From Hypericum androsaemum (taxonomy: Eukaryota > Streptophyta > Magnoliopsida > Malpighiales > Hypericaceae), in the NCBI GenBank assembly GCA_963995505.1, contig OZ023192.1:11453001-11517000 (forward strand): 64,000 nucleotides of DNA, read 5' to 3'. Each line of letters starts with the position of its first letter. The first letter of the stretch is position 1. The position numbers and the translations under genes were made by a program. The notes under the pieces are model-generated. The model had not been told where the DNA came from and did no database searches. It worked only from the letters and a program-made list of their open reading frames with translations. Shown piece after piece: positions 43,933 to 55,808 of this stretch.

Positions 43933-44472
43933 TGTTAAGAATAAATTTTCGTTAATGCAATCTCACACCTCTTCGTACGAAAAGTCACGAATTTTTTGGA
44001 AAATTGGGGTATGTGATGGGCACATTCGAAAAGTCACGAACTCTTTGGAAAACTCTACAAAGACGAAGAGGTACTTGGAAGGTACATCTGAAAAGTCACA
44101 AACTTTTGGATCACATCATGCCCCTTCAGAAATGCATGTGACTTTTCAGGTTCCAACCCTCCATCGCCTATAAATAAGCCTGCCCTCCTCATTTGCAAAT
44201 CACCCCGAACACTCATTGCATAAGCATTCATTAACAATAGTCGTTCTACTCTCTCACTCTCTAAGAAAGTTACAAGTATCCAAGGTTCGTCCCAAGCTTC
44301 GAGATTCGTTGTGCTACGATCTTGGAAGCTGCAAAGTCGTTGTATCATGGGGACGATTGCCGCAGCCTGTGAGCACTGAATACGGGACAATCTCGTCTTA
44401 CGAAGAAAGAGTCTAACTCTTGCCTCGACTTTATAAGATTCTAATCAAGTACACCACCTCCGACAAACAACA
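43933..44472 (+). repeat. 5' LTR of the full-length copia
   Basis: 540 bp, TGTTAAG to CAACA. TATA box CTATAAATAAG at 44168-44178. 'aaagtcacgaactcttt'-like 20-mers recur three to four times in U3 (43979-44110), a probable enhancer-like array. CTCGTCTTACGAA at 44393-44405 is complementary to the first bases after the LTR (44473-44485). Confidence 0.88.
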
Positions 44473-44501
44473 TTCGTAAGACGAGATCTGTGTACTTGAA
44501 G

Positions 44502-45269
44502 ATGGCATTAACAAACTCAGCACCAGTGCCAGCGGTCCGGGGAACTGTTCACGCCGAAAGGCCGGCCAAGTTCAACGGTACCGAGTTCAAGAGATGACAA
44601 CAGAAGATACTGTTCTACCTGACGACGCTCAACCTGGTTCGATTCTTGAAGGAAGAGGCTCCGAAGGTGGCAGAAAATGAGGCTGATCCACAGAAGATCA
44701 ACGCCCTCGATGCATGGAGTCACAGCGACTTCCTATGTCGTAACTATGTCCTGAATGGCTTAGACGACGCCCTCTACAATGTCTATGCAGGTACTAAGAC
44801 TGCGAAAGAATTGTGGGACTCCCTGGAGAAGAAGTACAAAACGGAGAATGCCAGGATGAAGAAATTCATTGTCGGAAGGTTCCTCGACTTTCAGATGGTG
44901 GACTCCAAGAAGGTCATAGACCAAGTCCAAGAGCTGCAGCTGATTCTACACGAGATTCACGCCGAAGGCATGCAACTCAGCGAATCCTTCCAGGTGGCTG
45001 CTCTGATCGAGAAGCTACCCCCTCTGTGGAAGGACTTCAAGAACTACCTCAAGCATAAGAGGAAGGACATGGGGCTGGAAGACCTGATCGTGAGACTAAG
45101 GATCGAGGAAGACAACCGAAAGTCCGAAGTCAAGACCGGCAGGACCAACTCCGAGGCTAAGGTACACCTCGCCGAAGGTGGTACCATCAAGAAGAGGAAG
45201 AAGCCCAGGAATAAGCAGGAGAAGCAAGAGCCAAAGCAAAAGAAAGCTAAGAATATCAAGAGAAATTGA
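44502..45269 (+). pseudogene. copia Gag, broken
   Basis: Reads MALTNSAPVPAVRGTVHAER, then KFNGTEFKR followed by a stop where the family has Trp. The UBN2-type capsid region continues from 44646 ([60 protein letters not shown]), ending in a basic tail. The zinc knuckle that follows (from 45268) reads stop-YNCDNPGQMAKDC. The first Cys is a stop and the His is Gln, so RNA binding is lost. Confidence 0.85.
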
Positions 45270-48200
45270 TACAACTGCGACAACCCCGGTCAAATGGCAA
45301 AAGATTGTCGCCTGCCAAAGAGGGACGATCGTGAGAAGGCTAATCTGGCTGAAGACCTGTCTGAGCTAGACTTATCCGCCGTGGTATTTGAAGCCAATCT
45401 GGTGGATAACCCAAGTGAGTGGTTCATTAACACAGGGACAACCCGACATATCTGCTCAGACAAGGAGATGTTCTCGACCTATATCGCGATCAACGGCCGA
45501 AAGTTGTTTATGGGTAACTCCGCAATTTCTCCCGTAGTCGGACTAGGCCAGGTGGTGCTGAAGCTGACCTTCAAAAGAGTTAACCCTCAAGGATGTGCTG
45601 CATGTCCCAGACATTTGTAAGAATTTAGTATCCGGCTCACTGTTAAACAAAGCTGGGATGAAGCTAGTATTTGAGGCTGATAGGTTTGTTCTGACCAAGG
45701 CCGGTGCCTTTGTAGGAAAGGGTTACCTCGAGAGCGGGCTCTTCAAAATGAATGTAATAACTGTCAAACGCGCCTTTAATGGCCCTAATAAAGTTATTAA
45801 TTTTTCTTATTTGGCTGAGTGTTCTAACTTATGGCATGATAGATTAGAACACGTAAATTTGAGCTCACTAAGAAAGTTGGTAAGTTTAAATTTATTGCCT
45901 AAAATGGAGTTTGACCCAAATAATAAATGTGAAGTATGTGTAGAGGCAAAAATGACCAAAGCACCTTTCCATTCAGTGGAAAGAAGTACTACACCTTTAG
46001 AGTTAATTCATACCGACATATGCGATATGAAACAAGTGCAGTAGAAAAAAGTATTTCATCACGTTTTTTGACGATTGCACGAGGTACTGTTACATACACC
46101 TCTTGAAAGGAAAAGACGAAGCTCTAGAAGCTTTCAAGAGTTATAAGAATGAGGTTGAAAATCAACATCGCACTAAAATTAAAATGATTCGAAGTGATAG
46201 AGGGGGAGAATATGTAGCTCCGTTTGAGAAATTCTGCCAATAACATGGCATTATTCATCAGACAACTGCTCCATACTCACCTCAATCAAACGGCGTAGCT
46301 GAGCGCAAGAATCGAACTCTTAAGGAGATGATGAATACTATGTTGATTAGCTCGGGCTTACCACAAAACTTGTGGGGGGAAGCTGTGCTATCAGCTAATC
46401 TCATTCTAAACAAATTACCACACAAAAAAAGGGACAAAACCCCATATGAATTGTGGAAAGGGAGAAAGCCTTCCTACGATTACCTTAAAGTGTGGGGGTG
46501 CCTAGCTAAGGTAGAAATACCTCCACCTAAAAGGGTGAGAATAGGACCCAAGATCGTTGACTGCATCTTTATCGAATATGCCCACAACAGTAGCGCATAC
46601 CAATTTCTAGTGCACAAGTCTGAAAACTCTGAAATCAACGAGGGAATGGTCATGGAATCAAGGAATGCAACATTCTTTGAGAATATCTTTTCTAAAAAGG
46701 AAACAAAAGAAGTAAGCTCAAACAAAAGAAGTTATAAAGCTACATAAGGCTCTGATCAAGGTGCTGAGGAACCTAGACTGAGTAAGAGGGCCAAAACGGC
46801 CAAATCATTTGGTCCAGATTTTCTGACGTACGTATTAGAAAATGAACCTGGGACAGTCCAAGAGGCATTATCTAGTCCGGATGCTCCTCTCTGGAAAGAA
46901 GCTATCAATAGTGAGATAGAATCCATCATGCAAAACCACACGTGGGAAATCGTGGATCTCTCACCAGGTTGCAAACTTTTAGGTTGCAAGTGGATCCTTA
47001 AAAGGAAATACAAAACTGATGGATCAATCGATAAGTACAAAGCTCGGTTGGTAGCTAAAGGGTTCAAACAGAAGGAATGATATGATTTCTTTGACACGTA
47101 TTCGCCAGTCACAAGAATCACATCTATTAGAGTGCTCATAGCTGTTGCAACACTCTAGAACCTCGAGATACATCAGATGGATGTAAAAATAGCTTTCCTA
47201 AATAGAGAACTAGAAGAGAAAATATAAATAGAATAACCTGAAGAGTTTGTTACCCCCTGACAAGAACATAAAATGTGCAAGCTGGTCAAGTCACTGTACG
47301 GGCTGAAACAGGCGCCGAAACAATGGCATGAGAAATTTGACAAAACAATGATGTCAAATGGCTTTAAGATCAATGAGTGTGATAAATGTGTATACATTAA
47401 AGGCACACCTGATGCTTACGTAATTGTATGTCTGTATATAGATGACATGCTAATCACGGAAAGTAGTAAAGATCTTATCGTAAAAACTAAGAACATGTTA
47501 AAGAATAACTTTGACATGAAAGATATGGGTCTAGCTGACGTCATACTGGGAATTAAAATCTCTAGGACGGCTGAAAGAATTGTCTTGTCACAATCTCACT
47601 ACGTTGAAAATATACTCAAGAAATTCGATGCGTTTGACAAACCTCCAGCTAAGACTCCGGTAGACCTGAATCTATACTTAGCTAAAAACAGAGGTGACCT
47701 AGTATCTCAACTAAAATATGCAAAGATCATTGGGAGTCTGATGTACTTAACAAATTGTACACGCCCTGATATTGCATACTCAGTTAGCAAGCTTAGTAGA
47801 TTCACGAGCAATCCAGGACCAGACCACTGGCTAGCTCTGGAAAGGGTTCTAAAGTATCTGAAATATACCATGAACCATGGCATACTTTATACTAGGTATC
47901 TAGCTGTATTGGAAGGATACAGTGATGCAAATTGGATATCGAACACTAAAGACTCCAAATCTACTAGTGGTTATGTGTTCACCATAGGTGGAGGAGCTGT
48001 GTCCTAGAAATCTTCTAAACAAACGTGCATAGCTCGATCCACCATTGAGTCAGAGTTTATAGCACTAGACAAAGCTGGGAAAGAAGCTGAATGGCTCAAA
48101 AATTTCCTAGAGGATATTTCATGTTGGAACAAGCCTGTGCCCCATGTATTGATACATTGTGATAGCATATCTACAATCGGGAGAGCACAAAGTACTATGT

Positions 48201-48385
48201 ACAACGGTAAGTCTTGACATATCCGTAGGAGACATAACACCGTTAGACAATTGATCTCAAGTAGAGTAATAACCATTGATTATGTGAAGTCCAAGGACAA
48301 CATAGCTGATCCTTTGATAAAAAAAATTAACAGAGATCAAATGTATAACGCAATCAGGGGAATGGGGTTAAAATCCACACATTAA
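45270..48385 (+). pseudogene. copia Pol, broken
   Basis: Protease 45414-45480: EWFINTGTTRHICSD, where the catalytic DTGA-type motif is NTGT. GAG-pre-integrase 45820-45960: LWHDRLEHVN, CEVCVEAK zinc site. Integrase 46000-46440: LIHTDICD, then MIRSDRGGEY, PYSPQSNGVAERKNRTL (the Glu-containing motif). Reverse transcriptase 46880-47650: WKLLG-type [44 protein letters not shown] catalytic motif. RNase H 47900-48330: GYSDANW, STIESEFIALDKAGKEAEW, CDS, SKDNIADPL. Stops lie at about 46042, 46241, 47078, 47155, 47225, 48005 and 48217. Confidence 0.88.
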
Positions 48386-48933
48386 AGAACGTTCATAGCG
48401 GTAACTCAACCATGACGAGTGGAGATCCCACAAACTTGGTTCAATGAGACAACTAAGTTATGAATGGTTCAGAAGATCACTTGGAACCCATCCCATTCTC
48501 AGAAGCTGTCCAAGCATTACCCTGCAGAGGTGTGGTAAGGTTAAGCGTCTACGCTTTTAATGATTCCTATACCAGATAAAGGTGGAGTATAGCAGGATAC
48601 TCCTGATAGGAGATCACCTATATAAGTGTGAAGTGAGGCCGCTTCAAATAGAAAAAAAAATACTTATAAATCTAATATAAGGTCCATGACCGAAATGGAA
48701 ATAACATGAGAACCAAAGGATATTAGAGATATCATTGTGTAAATGTTATTGTCTTGGTTTACATAAAAAAGCTGACCAGTTCAAGACATCGCATTCACTG
48801 AGCAGCAAGTAAATCCGATAGTATTTTACTAGGAAAGGTTCAAAGTCGTAAGTTACCTTTCTCGATGCAATGATAACTTGTTAGAATTTTTTTAAAGTGT
48901 TAGCATGCATTAATTATCATTCATGTGGAGGAT
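48386..48933 (+). other. copia 3' untranslated region and polypurine tract
   Basis: About 550 bases between the end of RNase H and the 3' LTR. It contains 'agtggagatcccacaaacttggttcaatgagac', repeated in form after the same position in the copia at 58-64 kb (63950 onward), and a short purine tract GTGGAGGAT before 48934. Confidence 0.7.
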
Positions 48934-49469
48934 TGTTGGAATAAATTTCTATTAATGTAATCTCACACCCCTTCGTCCGAAAAGTCACGAACTTTTTAGA
49001 AAATTGGAGTGCATGATGGGCACATCCGAAGAGTCACGAACTCTTTAGAAAACTCTACAGGACGAAGAGGTACCTGGAGGGTACATCTGAAGACTCACAA
49101 ACTTTTAGATCACATCATGCCCCTTCAGAAATACATGTACTTTTCAGGTTCCAACCCTCCATCGCCTATAAATAGGCATGCCCCCTCATTTGCAAATCAC
49201 CCCGAACACTCATTGCATAAGTATTCATTAGCAATAGTCATTCTACTCTCTTCCTCTCTAAGAAAGTTTCAAGTATCCAAGGTTCGCCCGAAGCTTCGAG
49301 ATTCGTTGTGCTACGATCTTGGAAGCAGCAAAGTCGTTGTATCTTAGGGACGATTGCCGCAGCCCGTGAGCACTGAATACGAGGCAATCTCGTCTTACGG
49401 AGAAAGAGTCTAACTCTTGTCTCGACTTTACAAGATCCTAATCAAGTACACCACCTCCGACAAACAACA
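48934..49469 (+). repeat. 3' LTR of the full-length copia
   Basis: 536 bp, TGTTGGAATAAA to CAACA, clearly homologous to 43933-44472 with scattered substitutions. Confidence 0.88.
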
Positions 49470-49474
49470 TTCAG

Positions 49475-50120
49475 AATCTGGGTAGGATGATGGTTAGGTG
49501 GTTGGGTATTTTTTGCGTTAAGTTTCTGATGGGTAGGAAGAGCTTCTCCGATGGAGGAAGGTTGGGATGGCCAATTTTTTTTGTTATTTTTTATTGAAGG
49601 GTAAAAGTGTAATAAAAAAATTATGTTGACCGGTGATATCAGCGGTGAGACCGGCAAGGACCTGAAAGTGCATTTTTTTTTAATTAGGGGGACGAATGTT
49701 ATCAAAAATAGGAAGGATTAAACCGAATATTTTGTTAAATATCAGAGACCTGGGAGTAATTTACTATAGATAAATTGCCGATGTAAAAAGATTGGCTTAG
49801 TTAAAGTAACATTATGTTAGAATCAGGGTATAAAATCTCAAATTTTAGACAATGATGAATGCATTTTTCAAAATTATAAACACATTTATCATTCTCGTAA
49901 CTAGCGATATAGATATCTCAATACAGTCCTCAGATGAAGTTTATCAGACCAAAATTTGCACGGACTTTGACCTCGCCTACGTAGCATGAAACATGAGTTG
50001 TGCAAATAATAACAAACAACATGATCAACCCTGCTATATTCTCATATTTGAGTCTTCATATCTAACTTAAAATCTTAACATGTGTGAATTATTTATTTAT
50101 TTATTATGATTTTTTTAAAT
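49475..50120. other. Continuation of the sequence interrupted by the copia
   Basis: 'tgatggttaggtggttgggt' (49488) repeats 'tgatgattaggtggttgggt' just left of the copia (43886), a small pre-existing duplication. 'gagacctgggagtaattta' (49747) resembles a MULE terminal repeat. No gene. Confidence 0.35.
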
Positions 50121-50640
50121 GATTTTTTTTAAAGATGGCCTAAAAGTCTTTCATTCATAATAAAGATCAGAGAACTGGGTTACAAGACATAGAATAAGTG
50201 CATAAGATCACTTGAAGACCCGACTTGAACAATTGTAGATTGTTATATATACTAAAGTCGCAACACAAAAATGTTAGAAACGGGAGGAATTGGCGAAGGC
50301 CTTAGCTTTGAAAGCTAAGTCTACTTCTATACCGGAAGCATCACGCAAGAGACTGCTGAATATATGATCAGCTAAAGCTCCCCTCTCGGCCAATGGCGAA
50401 GCTAGAGGTCTTCACATGATCATATCATAAAAGATATTACTTGATGGAGATATAATCTGGACAAGATAAGGACAACATGTTATGGTGCAAGAAGGTACAA
50501 TGTAACAAACAATACATATAAGAAGTCGATCCAGAGTCGACTAACGCAAATAAAAGCAACAAACATACCAGATCTAACAAAGAGCATCACAGAAAGCATA
50601 AATAAAAAATATAATATAAATCAACACAAAAGCATAAAAA
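50121..50640 (-). repeat. Possible antisense LINE 3' fragment
   Basis: The left edge has T-runs (50109-50133) followed by 'ggcctaaaagtctttcattcataataaagatcag'. Read on the minus strand this gives 'TTATTATGAATGAAAGACTTT' then an A-rich tail, the usual look of plant LINE 3' ends. No coding part recognised and no target duplication found. Confidence 0.25.
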
Positions 50641-50659
50641 TTAAAGAGCTAATTTTGTC

Positions 50660-52205
50660 CTCAAAACTACGGTCCGACCAGTCTGACCACTATCCATGAC
50701 CAAATTTGGGTCGAGTTTTGCCTAAAACTCAGCCAGCAGTTTGACCGGTCAAAACTCGGTCGGACTGCCTGGTCAGGTACTTTCTGGTGACCCGGTTTGC
50801 CCGGATCAGAAAAATTAGTGTTTATTTTTTTTATTTTTATCAGATTTAATTTAGAAACAAAACTACTTCTAAGCTCGGAGCATGTACATCACTTTTGGAT
50901 CATAACAAACTTATTTTTTTTAACAATTTTCGATAATATGTTAACTAAGTCAAACAAATTGGACTAATATGTCAAACAAAAAATATGTATAATCATCTTC
51001 TTTTACTTTTATACTTGTTCAATTAATTTTTGAAGACTTTGTTTGGATAAATTGTATAATAAAGCTGCTAAATATTTGAACTTATTTAGTATTTTATTAT
51101 TTTTATGCTAAATTAAATTTGTTAAATCATATTTTTTAATATTAATATAAAAATATAATTACCGGTCTGACTGATCTAACCGGGTGAACCAAAATTTTTA
51201 CCTTTCGGGTTAGTTTTAAAAATATTACTGAGGACGACCTGCTAGACCGACCGGGTGAGGTGAAGGCGAGGGGGCGACACTTGGCAACATGAGGACGACG
51301 GACGGCGAGCTGTAGACGAAGGCTGAGACCGGTTTGAGGGCTAGCGAGATGAGAACGACGACAGAAACGAACAAGCTAAGGGCGGTTGACGGGACTGGCC
51401 GTGACAGAGGCTAGCGAACGAGCTACGGGCTCCAGTGTGCGGTCTAGGCCTGTATGGTGTGCGGTCTAGCGACGGTCTTTGGTGGCGCCGAGCTCTAGGT
51501 CCAATGCACTATCTGGTCAGGCTCTCCTGGAGGCCGGCGTCAAGGTTGGGTGAAGCTGGAGAGGTCAGGTCAAATGGTTGGTGTTCAGGCGAGGGTTTAA
51601 AGCAAGAAAAAAGTTTAGAAAAACAAGAGAAACCACTACTAGCTATGGCAAGAAAAGAAAGTCAGAAATGGCTAGAAAATTTCAGCCTTGAAAAAAATTT
51701 CACGGAAAAGGGAGAGGGCGGCGTTGCCTCTGTAAAGCTTGGTTTTTTGGATTTTCACATGGTTTAAAAAATGCGGTCCGACCGGTTGGATCATGAAACG
51801 GGCACAAGACCGGGTCATTTTTAGGCTTTTGACCGGGGTCTGTACTAATTGGACCAAATCTGGTCAGACTGGCCGATTTTTAGGTCCACCCTAACCGGTC
51901 GAACCCGGTTAGTACAAAAATGGGCGAAATTAACTTTTTTTGGTGGTTTTCGAGGAAAAAAATTGATTTGACAAGTTTTAAAGTAATAAATAAAGTAGAT
52001 TTATAAAGTGGAGAGATAAAAAATTAAGTCTACTTTTTTTTATATGGAAAATAAGTATATTTTAACCTACATATATATATATATTATTTAAAATATTTAA
52101 AAATAAAAATATTTTTGGTCTGACCGGTGATCCGACTGGTCCAACCAACCCAGAAACGGTAAAAATTTCGGGTCGCAGTTCCGGGTCGGGTTTTAAAACC
52201 ATGGA
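50660..52205. repeat. CCGGTC-rich repeat region
   Basis: Four stretches (50665-50815, 51155-51240, 51770-51915, 52110-52200) are dense in GACCGG/CCGGTC-type words. The second and fourth share order: 'ccggtctgact', 'aaccgggtgaacc', 'aaaatttttacc...cgggt', 'gttttaaaa'. They look like terminal and subterminal parts of one or two degenerate DNA transposons, with a GC-rich core (51240-51600). Frame 51435-51767 is not recognisable. No target duplication could be assigned. Confidence 0.35.
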
Positions 52206-54890
52206 TTTTCATAGAAGAAGACGACGTATAGGTTTTTTTTTTGGATTACAGTATAACAAAAACAATTCGTTAGTTGACTTTCCACTCTCAAGTCTCAACG
52301 GAGGGAATCATAATTACCGTGAAAAGATCAAAGATTCGGAATATTCGTGAAACCCCGTGGAATTTAAAATTGGAAATCAGTCTTATCTTATTTGCTATCT
52401 GACGTGGCTCTGACCGGTACTCCTACAAACTAATTAGTTTCTTTCCACCAACAAAATAAAAGCTAATTAATTTCTAAAATTTAATAGATCCGCTGTCTGT
52501 GTCAATACACGGTGGAAGATCATATCTTCTATATTTTTTTACGAAAGGAATTTTTTTTGAATTAAATATCTTCTTTTTGTGGATGGAAGATTAATACGGC
52601 TTTCGGAAGTACCAAATTGTACCAAATCTTGAAAGTTATCGGCCACATTGATCACATGTTACTTTCCGATGCGTTGGTCAATAACATTGGTATTGAAGGA
52701 CAATCTCAGGTGCTTAGTTATTATCAAAATTCTTGAAATTTTAATTCAATATTTTGGTAGTTGCAACAGTGTTGGACTTGTATGTAAGTGTACAAAATGT
52801 ACCTACCAAAATTTTAATGCACCTATTCATTGTCTTAAAATTTTGGGTTGGATATGAAGATTCTAACAAAATATCACACTAAGTTATTTCGTGTTCATTG
52901 TTGAAACCTTGATTTATCGCACATTGGCCAAGTCAAAACCCGTTCGAACATCGACTCTATTAACTTCGTTCAAGAAGGGTGTGTTAAGATTATTTCATGT
53001 CTAGTTGCAACGATGATAAACTTATTTATAAGTATGAAAATCTATCAATTTATTGTCTTAAAATTTTAGATTTATTATAGGAATTCTAACATTTACCTCT
53101 CAGAAATTAGTGTTATGGTGATAGTATAACATTTTTTGGTAGGAAACATACCAAGCATGTTGGATTTATCTTAGGAATCACAATTGGTAGGATGTGGGTA
53201 GAATTCATAGGATCCAGATCTTTATCCTCTTTTTAAAAGATGGACTTGATTCCTTACTCTTATCCTCTTTAAAAATAAGGATTCTAGCAGAATCTGAGTA
53301 TTAAAACCGGACAAGATCAGGACGACCAACAGATTTTTGTTATCTAAAAATATTTTTATTTTAAAAAAAAAGCCATTTACTGTTCTCAAATAGCAAGGAG
53401 ACACTGAAAAATATGAATATAATTGATTCGTTCATTAAAATAAATTAATATATACAAACCAAACAGACAAATCCAAAAAATTGAAGTCGGATAGATTGAG
53501 ATTGAGATTGAGAATTTGTTATTATATTTAGTAATTAATATAATAAATATATATTATTTTAAAAAATTCGGTTAAGACGAGGGTACGATCCTATTAATCC
53601 ATATTTATACTTTTGTCATTTTAAAATATAAAGTTTTGGCATGATTGGGTCTAGATTCGGTCAAGATCAATAAATTATTAGATCTTTTGGGTCTGGATAA
53701 GGGTCTAATTACCATCTATTGTTTTCTTTAGTATTTATTACAAATTAGATAAATACTTCGTAAAATCCGCTCATGGAAAGTTGCAAACTGAAGTTTCAAT
53801 AAAAGAAGGTACAATCAGCTCACAAAAACCAGCGTTAGCTCTGTTTTTTTGGGCTCATTTAAAAATTAATATAAATTGTTGAATTCATATTATTAATTGT
53901 CCAACTCCCGAGGGAATCCGATATAGCCCAACAACTGACTCAACTTCAACTAATTTTCATATAGCCACTAAACGACTTAGACTAGTTTAATCCCCACAAT
54001 AATCATGGCAACCAAAAAAAACATTACATGTGCGAACGGGTAGCCAATTAATTTGACCAACAAGTTAAAGCTTATAATGCTCAACTAATCACGTTGTCTA
54101 TTAATTTCTCCTTGTCCCTTTCACGCTATCATCATGCTTCTTAATTACTTCTACAGTTGGAGTTGCATAAACTAATATTGATTATTCATTTATTCTATAT
54201 TAAAAAAAAATATCGAGTTCGAATTATCTGGATATATACACTAATTTCAGGAAAAGTTTTTCCGTTACATGAAGTGTGAAAGGCAAGTCCTCCAAAATGA
54301 TTCAGGCATACCACACCTAAGTAATGCATAAGCAATAACAACTATTGACATGTTGATTGACGCAAATCATTTTCTTCAACCCAACACCAATTAGATTAGC
54401 GGTATCTTAGATGTTACCCGACAATGTTACTTGGATTACCTAGCAAAGATATATTCATTTCTTTGGCCATTCAGAGTATAATTTATATTGAAAAATTGCA
54501 TCCAAAGAATCACCCCGTTGGAGTTAATTTTAAAAACATTCAGGCAATTACAGTATAACAAACCTATAAACAAGTCAAATAGCCCATATCCGTCCAAAAT
54601 GCGATTGAAAGTCCCCTACGCCACACACTAATTCAAAATTGTTTAATCTTAAAGCCGCGTCATATATTAGCTCCAAACAAATCCCAATCCCAATCCCAAT
54701 CCCTTTACTTTCCGGGAAAACCAGCTCACTTGGGCAACCAACGAAAAGTATATATTAAAAACAAAATAATGTCACATGACGTATCATTATTTTAATCTAA
54801 TAATTCTCCAAAAGGACCAAAATCAAGTTAATGCAAAACGTGCAATCATTCCACATTTGAATCTTTTAGGTAATATACGGACGGCATCAG
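52206..54890. other. AT-rich intergenic, no gene seen
   Basis: Contains a degenerate dispersed repeat 'gtcttaaaattttgggttggatatgaagattctaac' at about 52830 and a weaker copy near 53060. Nothing else recognised up to the DUF1685 promoter. Confidence 0.35.
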
Positions 54891-54915
54891 GGGCAGATTA
54901 GTCATAAACCAAGGC

Positions 54916-54923
54916 TATATATA
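54916..54923 (+). promoter_or_regulatory. TATA box of the DUF1685 gene
   Basis: GGCTATATATAGGG lies 106 bases upstream of the ATG at 55029, predicting a start near 54950 and a leader of about 80 bases that is A-rich and contains repeated CTTCAA. Confidence 0.7.
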
Positions 54924-55028
54924 GGGATTGGAGGGTTATGAGGTCCAACTCAAAAACCAAATTATACCTTCAAAAAAATAATTGACCTTTCAATACCTTC
55001 AAGAGCCACCCTTGAAGACCACCCTTCA

Positions 55029-55808
55029 ATGGAAGCTAATCAGGTGATTGATCTCTATGATTCATTTTGGTTTGAGATGGAAATCTTGAAGATGGATCAA
55101 ACCCAATTGCAATCATCAATTTCTGGTCACAGCCCAAGTGGCCAATTTCAAGAAGAATCCTCAAAACCTGAGGAGGACGAGGAGATTCTAATCAGGGTTC
55201 CAACAATTATTACAAGGTCCATGAGTGAGCAATTAAGCTTCAAGTTACTAAGCCCCAACTCCTCCTTCCCCTTCTCTCCTGACTCTGTCCTAAGCACACC
55301 AAGGCAGCTCCAAACAATCCTGTCAGGTAAGGATGTTTCAACAGAAGAAGGTGAAGAAACTTATGTCCCAAGTCATATCCGATTCGAACGTGGAAACCGA
55401 AGTTCAGGCAAGAGAGGGAAGAAGGGGAGCAGGAGCAGGAGCTTGTCAGAGTTGGAAATTGAGGAGCTAAAAGGGTTTATGGATTTGGGGTTTGTTTTCT
55501 CCGAAGAGGACAGGGACTCGAGCTTGGTGTCCATAATTCCAGGGTTGCAAAGGCTTGGAAGAAACAGTAATAATAATAATGATGATAATATTGGAGATGA
55601 CGATGATCAGAAGAAGAATAGAGAAGATTCTGACATTAATGAGCCTGCAATTTCTAGGCCTTATTTATCAGAAGCATGGGAGGATTTGGATAGGAAGAGG
55701 AGAGAGAATCCATTGGCCAATTGGGGGATTCCTACTTTGAGCAATGAGATTGAAATCAAAGATAGTCTTAGGTGGTGGGCTCACACAGTTGCATCCACTG
55801 TTAGATAA
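55029..55808 (+). CDS. DUF1685 family protein
   Basis: 259 residues, single exon. Plant-specific DUF1685 (PF07939) hallmarks, in order: N-terminal LYDSFWFEMEIL (about 9-20), a basic/Ser IRVPTIITRSMSEQL block (55-70), the core SRSLSELEIEELKGFMDLGF (about 134-153) with VFSEED after it, and PGLQRLG (about 170). An Asn/Asp low-complexity stretch (180-193) follows, then RPYLSEAWEDL (210-220) and the C-terminal IKDSLRWWAHTVASTVR. No signal peptide or membrane segment. The length suits the family. The biochemical role of DUF1685 proteins is not established. The ATG is the first after a TATA box at the right distance. An 18-base GTAAG...CAG inside (about 55327-55344) is too short to be an intron. Confidence 0.9.
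   Translation: MEANQVIDLYDSFWFEMEILKMDQTQLQSSISGHSPSGQFQEESSKPEEDEEILIRVPTIITRSMSEQLSFKLLSPNSSFPFSPDSVLSTPRQLQTILSGKDVSTEEGEETYVPSHIRFERGNRSSGKRGKKGSRSRSLSELEIEELKGFMDLGFVFSEEDRDSSLVSIIPGLQRLGRNSNNNNDDNIGDDDDQKKNREDSDINEPAISRPYLSEAWEDLDRKRRENPLANWGIPTLSNEIEIKDSLRWWAHTVASTVR

Larger units (their letters stand above)
43933..49469 (+). mobile_element. Full-length Ty1/copia retrotransposon, inactive
   Basis: 5537 bp with target duplications TTCAG at 43928-43932 and 49470-49474. LTRs 43933-44472 and 48934-49469. Gag and Pol follow in the copia order (protease, integrase, reverse transcriptase, RNase H), broken by many stops and a few frameshifts. Several stops are changes expected from C-to-T decay of methylated DNA (Trp TGG to TGA or TAG, Gln CAA to TAA). 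The protease and zinc-knuckle sites have also lost key residues. The usual TGGTATCAGAGC primer site is absent after the 5' LTR. It belongs to the same lineage as the copia at 58-64 kb. Confidence 0.92.

Noticed and set aside
45044..45293. Leu-rich minus-strand frames opposite the copia Gag tail
   Set aside because: They are shadows of the Lys/Glu-rich basic tail on the plus strand.
55327..55344. GTAAGGATG...CAACAG inside the DUF1685 gene as an intron
   Set aside because: Only 18 bases and in frame; too short to be spliced, and the protein reads through sensibly.
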